Source: JAGOPB01 sp964606295
GTDB taxonomy: Bacteria; Patescibacteriota; Minisyncoccia; Phycocordibacterales; UBA9973
Reading direction: 5' to 3'
DNA: 7,404 bases
NCBI GenBank assembly: GCA_964606295.1
Contig: CAZSFR010000029.1
Span: 1 to 7,404 of the forward strand
Shown here: piece by piece, positions 1 to 6,121 of the stretch
How positions within the stretch are numbered: position 1 is the first letter of the stretch
Layout: each line of letters opens with the position of its first letter
Position numbers and translations under genes: made by a program
The notes under the pieces: generated by a model
Told to the model about the DNA's origin: nothing
The model's database searches: none
What the model saw: the letters and a program-made list of their open reading frames with translations, nothing else

Positions 1-834
1 GAGGCGGATTTTTGGGCTGACAAGGTCAAGGCGCAAGCGATGATACGCGAGATAGAAGATTTGAAAAATAAAAAGGAGGGTGCAAGTGCGTTCGACAAAG
101 GAGATGCGGTCATCGCGATACTCTCTGGTGCTGGAGGCGATGATGCAGAAGATTTTTCTCGCATGCTTTTTGAGATGTACTCACGTTTTGCCGACAAGAA
201 AAACTTTTCATTCAGCATTCGCAATCAAAACGAAAACGATCAAGGTGGCTACCGCAACATCACACTTGAAGTCAAAGGCAAAAATGCGTACGGAACACTC
301 AAGTATGAATCAGGTGTTCACCGCCTTGTGCGCATGTCACCGTTCAATGCCAAAGGCAAGCGCAATACGAGCTTCTCGATGGTAGAAGTCATTCCTCTCA
401 TCAGACTCGCAGAACTTCCCGAGCTCAATCCTGCCGATATCAAAGTAGAATTCGCCAAATCCGGTGGTCCCGGTGGTCAGAATGTGAACAAGCGTGAGAC
501 TGCTGTGCGCGCGACTCACGTCCCAACGGGGCTAACTGCACATGTGACGGAAGAGCGGAGTCAGGAAGCCAACAAAGAGCGAGCGTTGGAAGTCTTGGCC
601 GGCAAGCTTTTCAAAAAAGCAGAAGAAGAGCACAAGAGTCTCAAAGAGAGTATGCAGATTTCGAAGACGACGGAGATCGAATGGGGAAGTCAGATCCGTT
701 CGTACGTCCTTCATCCCTACAAAATGGTCAAGGATCACCGCACAGATCATGAAGAGCACAATCCGGATGCTGTGTTTGGAGGAAATCTGGACGGATTTAT
801 CGATGCGATGAAGGAACAGGCTTTAGGTGGTTAG
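1..834 (+). CDS. prfB: peptide chain release factor 2 (RF2), 5' end outside window
   Basis: Class I release factor that recognises UAA and UGA in the ribosomal A site and triggers peptidyl-tRNA hydrolysis. The frame is open from base 1, so the start and any programmed frameshift site lie upstream; the ATG at 40 is internal. The first visible residues, EADFW...AQ, match the conserved end of the first RF2 helix. The codon-recognition tripeptide SPF is at 337-345 and the catalytic GGQ at 472-480, inside GGPGGQNVNKRETAVR. The C-terminal block WGSQIRSYVLHPYKMVKDHRT is typical of RF2. The gene stops with TAG at 832-834. The spacing from the FW motif to SPF is about 108 residues, roughly 50 fewer than I recall for Escherichia coli RF2, so the helical hairpin of domain 1 appears trimmed. 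SPF rather than PxT separates it from RF1, and the intact SPF excludes PrfH. A prfB-ftsE-ftsX order is common in bacteria. Confidence 0.96.
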   Translation, partial: EADFWADKVKAQAMIREIEDLKNKKEGASAFDKGDAVIAILSGAGGDDAEDFSRMLFEMYSRFADKKNFSFSIRNQNENDQGGYRNITLEVKGKNAYGTLKYESGVHRLVRMSPFNAKGKRNTSFSMVEVIPLIRLAELPELNPADIKVEFAKSGGPGGQNVNKRETAVRATHVPTGLTAHVTEERSQEANKERALEVLAGKLFKKAEEEHKSLKESMQISKTTEIEWGSQIRSYVLHPYKMVKDHRTDHEEHNPDAVFGGNLDGFIDAMKEQALGG

Positions 835-890
835 TTCTAAGAAATAGCGGGGGATTATAACAGCAATTCTGTGCGTATATCTTGAATCTT

Positions 891-899
891 TGGTATACT
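891..899 (+). promoter_or_regulatory. candidate extended -10 promoter for ftsE
   Basis: TGGTATACT fits the extended -10 pattern TGnTATAAT with one substitution. At 16 to 18 bases upstream there is no good -35 hexamer, which is tolerated with an extended -10. Transcription would begin near 906, giving a leader of about 75 bases before the preferred ftsE start. The 145-base gap after prfB, with no obvious terminator in it, leaves room for an own promoter, but read-through from prfB is also possible. Confidence 0.45.
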
Positions 900-979
900 C
901 TATCTAATCAGCAGGAATGTCTTTTGAATCAATGTATTGGCCAGAGCCAAGACGCCTAAAGCTTACCGTCTGTTACAAA

Positions 980-1660
980 ATGATTTACTTCAACAACGTT
1001 TCCAAAATATATGCTCCAGATTCTGTATCTCTCAAAGATATTAATTTGACGATTTCACCGGGGGAGTTTGTTTCTATCGTGGGACATTCAGGTGCAGGTA
1101 AGACGACGCTCATCAAACTCATTTTGGCAGAAGAAAAGCCTTCAGAAGGGACAGTTTTTTTTGAATCTCTCGATATACACAACCTACGAGCGAATGATGT
1201 GCCTCGCTATCGTCGTCGTATTGGGACTGTCTTTCAAGATTATCGTCTTTTGCCCAACAAAACAGCTTATGAAAATATTGCTTTCGCAATGGAAGCAGCA
1301 GGGAAATCTGACGATGAGATCAAAAGCGACGTGCCACATGTCCTCGAACTCGTTGACTTGATAGCAAAGACACACCATTTTCCTCATCAGATGTCCGGAG
1401 GAGAGCGCCAGCGTCTTGCTATTGCACGCGCTATCATCAACCAGCCCGAAGTCGTCATTGCTGATGAGCCAACAGGAAACCTCGACCCTATCAACACCTA
1501 CGAAGTCGTACAGATTTTGAAGAAGATCAATGACCTCGGCACGACTATCATTTTGACAACACATAACCGTGGCGTGGTAGAATCAGTAGGCAAGCGCGTC
1601 ATCACGCTTGAGAAGGGTAAAGTCGTTCGGGATGACAAAGACGGCAGATACGTTATTTAA
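980..1660 (+). CDS. ftsE: cell division ATP-binding protein FtsE
   Basis: ATPase of the FtsEX complex, which sits at the inner face of the membrane and, with FtsX, activates peptidoglycan hydrolases at the division site. From the ATG at 980 the product has 226 residues, close to the usual 220-230. Visible motifs are Walker A GHSGAGKTT at 35-43 (K41), Q-loop Q86 in VFQDYRLL, ABC signature SGGERQR at 139-145, Walker B VVIADE at 158-163 (E163), D-loop NLD at 167-169 and the switch H195. All catalytic residues are present. I chose 980 because MIYFNNVSKIY is the standard FtsE N-terminus. The in-frame ATG at 917 would add 21 atypical residues, and its AGGA lies one base before it, too close to act as a ribosome binding site. 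No Shine-Dalgarno precedes 980 either. It is 22 bases from ftsX. Confidence 0.95.
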   Translation: MIYFNNVSKIYAPDSVSLKDINLTISPGEFVSIVGHSGAGKTTLIKLILAEEKPSEGTVFFESLDIHNLRANDVPRYRRRIGTVFQDYRLLPNKTAYENIAFAMEAAGKSDDEIKSDVPHVLELVDLIAKTHHFPHQMSGGERQRLAIARAIINQPEVVIADEPTGNLDPINTYEVVQILKKINDLGTTIILTTHNRGVVESVGKRVITLEKGKVVRDDKDGRYVI

Positions 1661-1682
1661 TTAATAATTATTCATTTACCTC

Positions 1683-2606
1683 ATGAGCTGGATAGACACA
1701 AAACGCATATTTAGATCTGGACTTCTCAACTTCTCACGAAGTGGTGTCGTGTCTGTCGCATCTGTCCTCGTTGTGACGATTACTCTTTGTGTCATTACTT
1801 TTATTATTCTTCTCCAAGCCGTCCTTCATTTTTCACTCGCCCAGATTGAAGACAAAGTTGATATCACCCTATATTACACTGTCGACGCAAGTGACCAGCA
1901 AATGATGGATCTCGAAGATTCTGTCAAGGCGCTTCCAGAAGTTGCATCAATAATATTCGTTTCTCGCGATGACGCACTGACGAAATTCAAAGAACGTCAT
2001 CAAGATGACTATTTGACACTTCAAGCGCTCGAGGAGTTGGGTGAGAACCCTTTGTCTGCATCGCTCAACATAAAAGCTCTTGACCCAACGCAATACGAAG
2101 GAATCGCAAAATTCTTGGGGAGTGACAATGCTCTCGCCAAGGACGGCACCAACATTATCGATAAGGTAAATTATTTTCAAAACAAAGTGGTCATCGACCG
2201 CTTGACCAACATCATTGAGAGCGCACGAATGATAGGTATCTTGCTGACATTCATTTTGGTCATCATCTCTATCATCATTACATTCAACACTATTCGTCTG
2301 ACAATATATATTGCGCGAGAGGAGATCGGTGTCATGCGTCTCGTTGGTGCCGAGAACAAATACATCACAGGACCGTTTATGGTGGAAGGTGTGATATATG
2401 GATTTATTGCAGCTGTTGCATCGATGATTATTTTTCTTCCAATATCACTTTGGTTCGGCGAACGCATGACTGATTTCTTCGGCATCAACCTTTTCCACTA
2501 TTACATAGACAACTTTTTCCAAGTGTTTGTTATCATTTTAGTGTCAGGCGTTGCTCTGGGGTCGCTCTCGAGCTTCCTTGCTATAAGAAAATATCTCAAA
2601 AAATAA
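1683..2606 (+). CDS. ftsX: cell division protein FtsX (permease-like subunit)
   Basis: Membrane partner of FtsE; ATP hydrolysis by FtsE is relayed through FtsX to extracytoplasmic cell-wall hydrolases or their adaptors. The 307 residues show the family layout: a short basic N-terminus (KRIFRSGLLNFSRSG), TM1 at about 22-48, a large extracytoplasmic domain at about 50-180, then three more hydrophobic segments at about 183-204, 230-254 and 276-300, and a cytoplasmic tail ending RKYLKK. The motif REEIGVMRLVGA, just after TM2, is the conserved coupling segment of FtsX proteins. The start follows ftsE by 22 bases without a Shine-Dalgarno, and the TAA stop is 3 bases before the pyrG start, so co-transcription is likely. 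No hydrolase or adaptor gene is seen in the window. Confidence 0.95.
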   Translation: MSWIDTKRIFRSGLLNFSRSGVVSVASVLVVTITLCVITFIILLQAVLHFSLAQIEDKVDITLYYTVDASDQQMMDLEDSVKALPEVASIIFVSRDDALTKFKERHQDDYLTLQALEELGENPLSASLNIKALDPTQYEGIAKFLGSDNALAKDGTNIIDKVNYFQNKVVIDRLTNIIESARMIGILLTFILVIISIIITFNTIRLTIYIAREEIGVMRLVGAENKYITGPFMVEGVIYGFIAAVASMIIFLPISLWFGERMTDFFGINLFHYYIDNFFQVFVIILVSGVALGSLSSFLAIRKYLKK

Positions 2607-2609
2607 CTC

Positions 2610-4271
2610 ATGCGTGGTAACCATCCGAAATTTATCTTTGTTGTAGGAGGCGTCATATCAGGTGTCGGAAAAGGTGTAGCATCATCTTCAATAGCAAAAA
2701 TTCTTCAGGATCGCGGACTTACTGTCACTGCGATTAAGATAGACCCGTACATCAATCTTGATGCGGGGACAATGAACCCCACCGAACACGGCGAGGTTTT
2801 TGTTTTGAAGGACGGAGATGAGACGGATCAGGACATGGGAAATTATGAGAGATTCCTCAATATTGACCTCACTCGCGCCAACTACATGACGACAGGACGT
2901 GTTTACGAGACTGTCATACACAAGGAACGCAATCTCGAATACGATGGACGGTGCGTTGAAGTCGTTCCTCATATTCCTCTTGAAGTTATTCGCCGTATCG
3001 AAGTAGCGCAGAGAGAAGCGAAGGCCGACGTCACACTCATAGAAGTCGGTGGCACCGTGGGTGAATATCAGAACATGCTTTTTCTCGAAGCAGCTCGCAT
3101 GATGAAGATCAAGCATCCAGATCACGTCGTCTTTGTCATGGTGTCATATCTTCCGATACCGTCGAAGGTAGGGGAGATGAAGACGAAACCGACTCAGAGC
3201 GCAGTGCGCACATTGAACGGTTCTGGAATTCAACCAGATATTATTTTGGCTCGTGCAGAATTTGCTCTTGATGAAAAGCGCAAAGAGAAGCTCTCGCTTT
3301 TTTGTAACGTGTCTCCCTCTAGGATTATTTCGGCACCAGACGTGGAAAGTATCTATGATGTTCCGCTCAATTTTGAAAAGGAAAATCTCGGCAATCTATT
3401 GTGCGCTTTGATGCAGACGAAATGCAAACCTACAAAATCAGAAAACACAAAGCGTTGGAGAGAATTCGCTCACAACGTCCATACTTCAAAAGAAGAGGTA
3501 CGTATTGCTGTTATTGGAAAATACTTTGATACAGGAGAATTCTTGCTCTCAGATGCATACATATCAGTGATAGAGGCTATAAAATATTCTGCTTTTTGGC
3601 AAAAGAAAAAACCAAAGATAGATTGGCTACATGCCAATGATTTCGAGAAGAATCCTAAGCGTGTGAAAGAACTTGCGAAATACGACGGCATCATCGTGCC
3701 AGGGGGATTTGGAGCTCGTGCTGTCGAAGGTAAGATCAATGTCATTCGTTACGCTCGTGAGAACAAAATTCCGTATTTCGGCCTTTGTTATGGCATGCAA
3801 CTAGCGGTGATCGAATTCGCGCGTCATGTGGCAGGCATGAAGACTGCCAATACGACCGAAGTTGATCCAAAGACCAAATACCCTGTGATAGATATCATGG
3901 AGAGTCAGAAAGAAAACGTGAGAAATGCGCGCTATGGGGGTAGTATGCGCCTCGGAGAATACAAGGCCCGACTCATCGACGGGACTATTGCCAGAGAGGC
4001 ATATGGTAAGAAAGAAATCCTCGAGCGTCATCGTCACCGCTATGAGGTCAATCCGACGTTTGTCAAAGATATAGAAAAGAAAGGCCTCGTTTTCTCTGGC
4101 ACAAGTCCAAACGGCATGTTGATGGAGATCGCGGAGCTTCCGAAGAAGGTTCATCCGTTTTTCGTTGGTGTACAGTTTCATCCAGAATTCCTTGCCCGAC
4201 CTCTTGCTCCACACCCACTTTTTGATGCGTTCATCAAAGCGTGTGTCGTTCGAAAGAAGAAACTAAAATAA
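2610..4271 (+). CDS. pyrG: CTP synthase (glutamine hydrolysing)
   Basis: Cytosolic enzyme of pyrimidine synthesis that converts UTP, ATP and glutamine to CTP. At 553 residues it is full length. The N-terminal amidoligase domain carries the P-loop GGVISGVGKG at 13-22, the block IDPYINLDAGTMNPTEHGEVFV and the EVGGTVG segment. The C-terminal class I glutaminase domain has the oxyanion region GGFGARAVEGK, nucleophile C393 in GLCYGMQ, the RHRHRYEVN block, and H524/E526 in FHPEF, so the catalytic triad is complete. The usual GTVGDIES sequence is replaced by GTVGEYQN, the following strand reads YLPIPSKVGEMKTKPTQ, and the nucleophile elbow has CYG rather than CLG. I recall these as variants of CPR-type enzymes, not damage. 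It starts 3 bases after ftsX without a Shine-Dalgarno and is followed by a terminator. Confidence 0.97.
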   Translation: MRGNHPKFIFVVGGVISGVGKGVASSSIAKILQDRGLTVTAIKIDPYINLDAGTMNPTEHGEVFVLKDGDETDQDMGNYERFLNIDLTRANYMTTGRVYETVIHKERNLEYDGRCVEVVPHIPLEVIRRIEVAQREAKADVTLIEVGGTVGEYQNMLFLEAARMMKIKHPDHVVFVMVSYLPIPSKVGEMKTKPTQSAVRTLNGSGIQPDIILARAEFALDEKRKEKLSLFCNVSPSRIISAPDVESIYDVPLNFEKENLGNLLCALMQTKCKPTKSENTKRWREFAHNVHTSKEEVRIAVIGKYFDTGEFLLSDAYISVIEAIKYSAFWQKKKPKIDWLHANDFEKNPKRVKELAKYDGIIVPGGFGARAVEGKINVIRYARENKIPYFGLCYGMQLAVIEFARHVAGMKTANTTEVDPKTKYPVIDIMESQKENVRNARYGGSMRLGEYKARLIDGTIAREAYGKKEILERHRHRYEVNPTFVKDIEKKGLVFSGTSPNGMLMEIAELPKKVHPFFVGVQFHPEFLARPLAPHPLFDAFIKACVVRKKKLK

Positions 4272-4282
4272 TTTTGAATAAT

Positions 4283-4310
4283 AAAAAAAACGGCCATATG
4301 GCCGTTTTTT
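4283..4310. terminator. bidirectional Rho-independent terminator between pyrG and the LOG gene
   Basis: A 14-base perfect palindrome, CGGCCATATGGCCG at 4291-4304, is flanked by eight A (4283-4290) and six T (4305-4310). Read on either strand it gives a GC stem with a four-base loop followed by a U tract. It sits between the convergent pyrG (+) and LOG (-) genes, 12 bases after the pyrG stop and 12 bases after the LOG stop, so it should end both transcripts. Confidence 0.92.
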
Positions 4311-4321
4311 ATTTTATCATT

Positions 4322-5026
4322 CTATTCTCCATCGCGGACAGGAGCAGCTTTGATGATTGCGATAATGGCGTCCATATCATCTGTCATTGTATAGAGGAGA
4401 TCTTCTGTCGAGACCGTTTTGTATTCATTGATGAGCCTGTCCTTGAAGAATGCAACGAGAGGACTCCAGAATTCGATGCCGTAGAGGATTATCGGGATAG
4501 GCGAGACTTTGCCTGTTTGTACCAAAGTGAGTATGCCAAAGAATTCGTCCATCGTGCCGAAACCTCCAGGGAAGAATATGTATGCCTCTGCTGAGAATGC
4601 GAGCAACACTTTGCGTGAGAAGAAAAAGTTGAAGGGGATTTCTTGGGTGACATACTTGTTTGTAGCTTGTTCGCTAGGAAGGGTAATAGTGAGTCCGACT
4701 GAGGGGACATGCGCATCAAATGCGCCATGGTTGGCAGCTTCCATGATGCCCGCAGCGCCTCCTGTGACGACAGCATAACCGAGTTCGTCACCTATACGTC
4801 GCGCGAGTGTATATGCCTCTTCGTAAAAGCGTTCCTTTGGCGCGAGTCGTGCTGAGCCAAAGAAAGTAACAGATTTTTTGAACTCATCTTTACCTTCAAG
4901 TATCGCGTATCCTTGACGGAACTCTTCACTAATTTGGCAAATTCGTTCTGAATTTGGATCATCAACATTGATGATATGGCAGGATTCCTGGATTTGCTTT
5001 GGAGTTAGAAATTTGTGTTTTTGCAT
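4322..5026 (-). CDS. LOG-family Rossmann-fold protein (nucleoside 5'-monophosphate phosphoribohydrolase-like)
   Basis: Members of this family (TIGR00730/LOG, formerly annotated as lysine decarboxylases) cleave the N-glycosidic bond of purine or cytokinin 5'-monophosphates, releasing base and ribose 5-phosphate. The 234-residue product shows the first strand motif FFGSAR, the phosphate-binding stretch GGAAGIMEAANHGA, the arginine of FSRKVLL and the signature PGGFGTMDE, which supplies the catalytic glutamate. The N-terminal 45 or so residues form an extra helical region seen in longer bacterial members. I chose the ATG at 5026 (MQKHKF) over one at 5050, because a consensus -10 lies between them and places the transcription start on this ATG. 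The true substrate cannot be told from sequence. It converges on pyrG and shares its terminator. Confidence 0.9.
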   Translation of the reverse strand: MQKHKFLTPKQIQESCHIINVDDPNSERICQISEEFRQGYAILEGKDEFKKSVTFFGSARLAPKERFYEEAYTLARRIGDELGYAVVTGGAAGIMEAANHGAFDAHVPSVGLTITLPSEQATNKYVTQEIPFNFFFSRKVLLAFSAEAYIFFPGGFGTMDEFFGILTLVQTGKVSPIPIILYGIEFWSPLVAFFKDRLINEYKTVSTEDLLYTMTDDMDAIIAIIKAAPVRDGE

Positions 5027-5032
5027 AGAGAG

Positions 5033-5061
5033 ATTATACACGAAAAACACCTATTTATGAA
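5033..5061 (-). promoter_or_regulatory. sigma-70-type promoter producing a leaderless LOG mRNA
   Basis: On the minus strand a perfect -10 hexamer TATAAT (5038-5033) is preceded, after exactly 17 bases, by TTCATA (5061-5056), which matches the -35 consensus at four of six positions. Only six bases (CTCTCT) separate the -10 from the ATG at 5026, so transcription would start at or within a base of the start codon. This predicts a leaderless message, and it decides the start of the LOG gene. Confidence 0.65.
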
Positions 5062-5088
5062 CTTACAAGCAGGGCACTTTGGATAGGG

Positions 5089-5370
5089 CTATTGGAGAGC
5101 GACACAGAGTCCTTCGCTCTGGTAGAGTGCATAATTACACACTTGTCCGTTCGAAATGCGGATAGCGTTCCCGTAACGCGTTGTACTCGTCGCGCTATAC
5201 GCGCTCGCACCGAGAGTTGCCGTGCTCTGGTATGTCGATGATGGTGTACGAGTATAGCCACTCGTTGCATATGAGCGTGAGTTGTATCCAAATCCGACAA
5301 TAAAGAGGAGGACTATAATAGCGACGATATACCATATTGTGTTGTCTCTTTGTGATGATGTTGTGTACAT
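5089..5370 (-). CDS. small single-pass membrane protein, function unknown
   Basis: I do not recognise a family. The 93 residues divide into a short polar N-terminus (1-11), a strongly hydrophobic segment at about 12-29 (IWYIVAIIVLLFIVGFGY), a low-complexity Ser/Thr/Tyr/Ala-rich linker at about 30-68, and a C-terminal patch with two cysteines, C78 and C89, that could form a disulfide outside the cell. There is no clear signal-peptidase or lipobox site, so it is probably an uncleaved membrane anchor carrying a small external domain. The strand is supported by this membrane segment; the overlapping minus frame at 5055-5300 gives only an Arg/His-rich shadow. A TATAAG hexamer on the minus strand (5396-5391) could be its -10. 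It is flanked by same-strand genes with their own signals, so it may be monocistronic. Confidence 0.65.
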   Translation of the reverse strand: MYTTSSQRDNTIWYIVAIIVLLFIVGFGYNSRSYATSGYTRTPSSTYQSTATLGASAYSATSTTRYGNAIRISNGQVCNYALYQSEGLCVALQ

Positions 5371-5390
5371 AAAATCTGTGTGTGGATTAC

Positions 5391-5396
5391 CTTATA
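5391..5396 (-). promoter_or_regulatory. possible -10 element for the 93-residue membrane protein gene
   Basis: TATAAG on the minus strand matches the -10 consensus at five of six positions and would start transcription about 14 bases before the ATG at 5370. No convincing -35 lies 16-18 bases further upstream, so this is a weak call. The terminator of the upstream minus-strand gene (5430-5458) makes an independent promoter here plausible. Confidence 0.3.
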
Positions 5397-5429
5397 GTAA
5401 CTATGACGTACCAGAGAGAGAATCGTAAC

Positions 5430-5458
5430 AAAAAAATAGGCATCACAAAGTGAAGCCT
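5430..5458 (-). terminator. Rho-independent terminator after the 140-residue orphan gene
   Basis: On the minus strand AGGC-T-TCAC-TTT-GTGA-T-GCCT (5458-5438) folds into an eight-pair stem with one T-T mismatch and a three-base loop. It is followed by A and then seven T (5436-5430). It lies 19 bases past the stop of the minus-strand gene at 5477, which supports that gene being the real one on this stretch. The plus-strand side has only a short T run, so termination in that direction would be weak. Confidence 0.75.
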
Positions 5459-5476
5459 TTTCGTTATTATTTTTTT

Positions 5477-5899
5477 TTACATGGGGCCCACGTATTCAAG
5501 CTTGAAGTCGGCGCCCTTCCGGAGAACTATTTTCTCTTTTGTGATGATCACAAGAACATTCTTCATGTTCCAGATTCCTTCTTGCGCATTATTTTGTATC
5601 CTGAAGTTTTCCAGTTCCTCCATATAAGGGGGAGCGGGGATACCACTGTTGTAGCCATGCTGGACAAATCCTTCCACTTCGATTCCTTTTATAGGGCAGA
5701 AGTACAACCAAAATGTCTCTTCATTGGCTTTGAAAATCTTCACGCAGGAGATGTCGATTACCGCAGACTTCCCGCAGTATATTTTCTTCCTGATCAATTC
5801 TTCCTGAAGTTTGTGAATTTGTGGCTCATCAGCGAGGATGAGCTTCTTTCCCTTTTGTCCAAAAAGTAGGGAAAACTTATTTTCAATCTTTCGTCCCAT
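5477..5899 (-). CDS. hypothetical protein, 140 residues, no recognised family
   Basis: I do not recognise this protein. It looks like a compact soluble protein: a basic N-terminus (MGRKIENKFSLLFGQKGKK), a likely amphipathic helix at about 26-39 (PQIHKLQEELIRKK), then alternating hydrophobic strands (AVIDISCVKIF, TFWLYFCPI, KNVLVIITKEKIVLRKG) suggesting a mainly beta domain. Cysteines are C42, C52 and C68; there is no CxxC pair and no membrane segment. The opposite frame at 5450-5869 is open almost as long, but is Phe-rich in the manner of a shadow of Lys/Glu codons. The minus-strand terminator at 5430-5458 favours this strand. The ATG at 5899 lies in an AT-rich stretch without a Shine-Dalgarno, as with the other starts here. 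No partner gene suggests a function. Confidence 0.6.
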   Translation of the reverse strand: MGRKIENKFSLLFGQKGKKLILADEPQIHKLQEELIRKKIYCGKSAVIDISCVKIFKANEETFWLYFCPIKGIEVEGFVQHGYNSGIPAPPYMEELENFRIQNNAQEGIWNMKNVLVIITKEKIVLRKGADFKLEYVGPM

Positions 5900-6037
5900 A
5901 TAATTATTTTTACAACTCTAGCATTCAATAGCTTTTTGGCAAGCACCGCTTCGCACCTTCCAAAACACGCTCAAATATGATACTTTTACACAGTTAGTGA
6001 GAAAAGGTTATTGAGATTTGTGTATTGCCGAATCGTC

Positions 6038-6054
6038 CCCGCCGATGTGGCGGG
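6038..6054. repeat. short GC-rich inverted repeat (hairpin)
   Basis: CCCGCC (6038-6043) pairs perfectly with GGCGGG (6049-6054) around a GATGT loop. It is much more GC-rich than its surroundings, and lies exactly where the tRNA-like segment is interrupted (insert 6038-6058). No T tract follows it, so it does not look like a terminator. Small GC hairpins of this kind are often dispersed intergenic repeats, which cannot be tested from one copy. Confidence 0.6.
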
Positions 6055-6069
6055 CAGGTAATGGTGGAA

Positions 6070-6097
6070 ATAAAAGTGAAACTGCTTTCACTTTTAT
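6070..6097. repeat. 12-bp perfect inverted repeat with 4-base loop
   Basis: Bases 6070-6081 are the exact reverse complement of 6086-6097, around the loop CTGC. The stem is AT-rich (ATAAAAGTGAAA arm). The 3' arm contains four T but is followed by CCGG, not by a T tract, so it is not a standard Rho-independent terminator on the plus strand. It may be an RNA hairpin, a processing signal in the tRNA leader, or a protein-binding palindrome. It occupies the place of the anticodon arm in the tRNA-like remnant. Confidence 0.8.
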
Positions 6098-6121
6098 CCG
6101 GTTCCGTAGGAAATTGTTGTT

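Larger units (their letters stand above)
6026..6104 (+). pseudogene. possible degenerate tRNA-Gln-like remnant
   Basis: Several blocks match the tRNA-Gln that begins 31 bases further on, in the same order. TGCCGAATCGTC (6026-6037) matches the tRNA 5' end TGCCGGATCGTC at 11 of 12 positions. TAATGGT (6059-6065) is identical to the D-loop segment 6147-6153 and is followed by GGA in both. TATCCGGTTC (6095-6104) resembles TATCTTGGTTC at 6178-6188. Between the second and third blocks a hairpin stands where the anticodon arm would be, with CTG in its loop. A 21-base GC-rich insert splits the D-arm equivalent, and no matching 3' acceptor strand is present, so it could not make a working tRNA. The resemblance could be partly chance; a covariance-model score would decide. 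Confidence 0.4.

Noticed and set aside
1..40. Programmed +1 frameshift site of prfB
   Set aside because: The visible part begins after the region where that site would lie, so nothing can be said about it.
875..898. GTATA...TATAC inverted repeat upstream of ftsE as an operator
   Set aside because: It has only five pairs with a 14-base gap, and one arm is part of the -10 element, so chance explains it.
917..979. Upstream ATG as the ftsE start
   Set aside because: The added 21 residues do not resemble FtsE, and the AGGA is only one base from the ATG. MIYFNNVSKIY at 980 is the family N-terminus.
4241..4594. Plus-strand frame of 117 codons opposite the LOG gene
   Set aside because: It begins inside pyrG, crosses the terminator and overlaps a strong LOG-family gene on the other strand.
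5055..5300. Minus-strand frame of 81 codons overlapping the membrane protein gene
   Set aside because: It is an Arg/His-rich, low-quality frame that also runs into the LOG promoter. The frame with the clear membrane segment is preferred.
5450..5869. Open plus-strand frame of 139 codons opposite the 140-residue gene
   Set aside because: It is Phe-rich in the way expected of the complement of Lys/Glu codons, begins inside the minus-strand terminator, and has no terminator of its own.
5933..5955. AAGC-ACC-GCTT hairpin as a terminator
   Set aside because: The stem has only four pairs with no T tract on either side.
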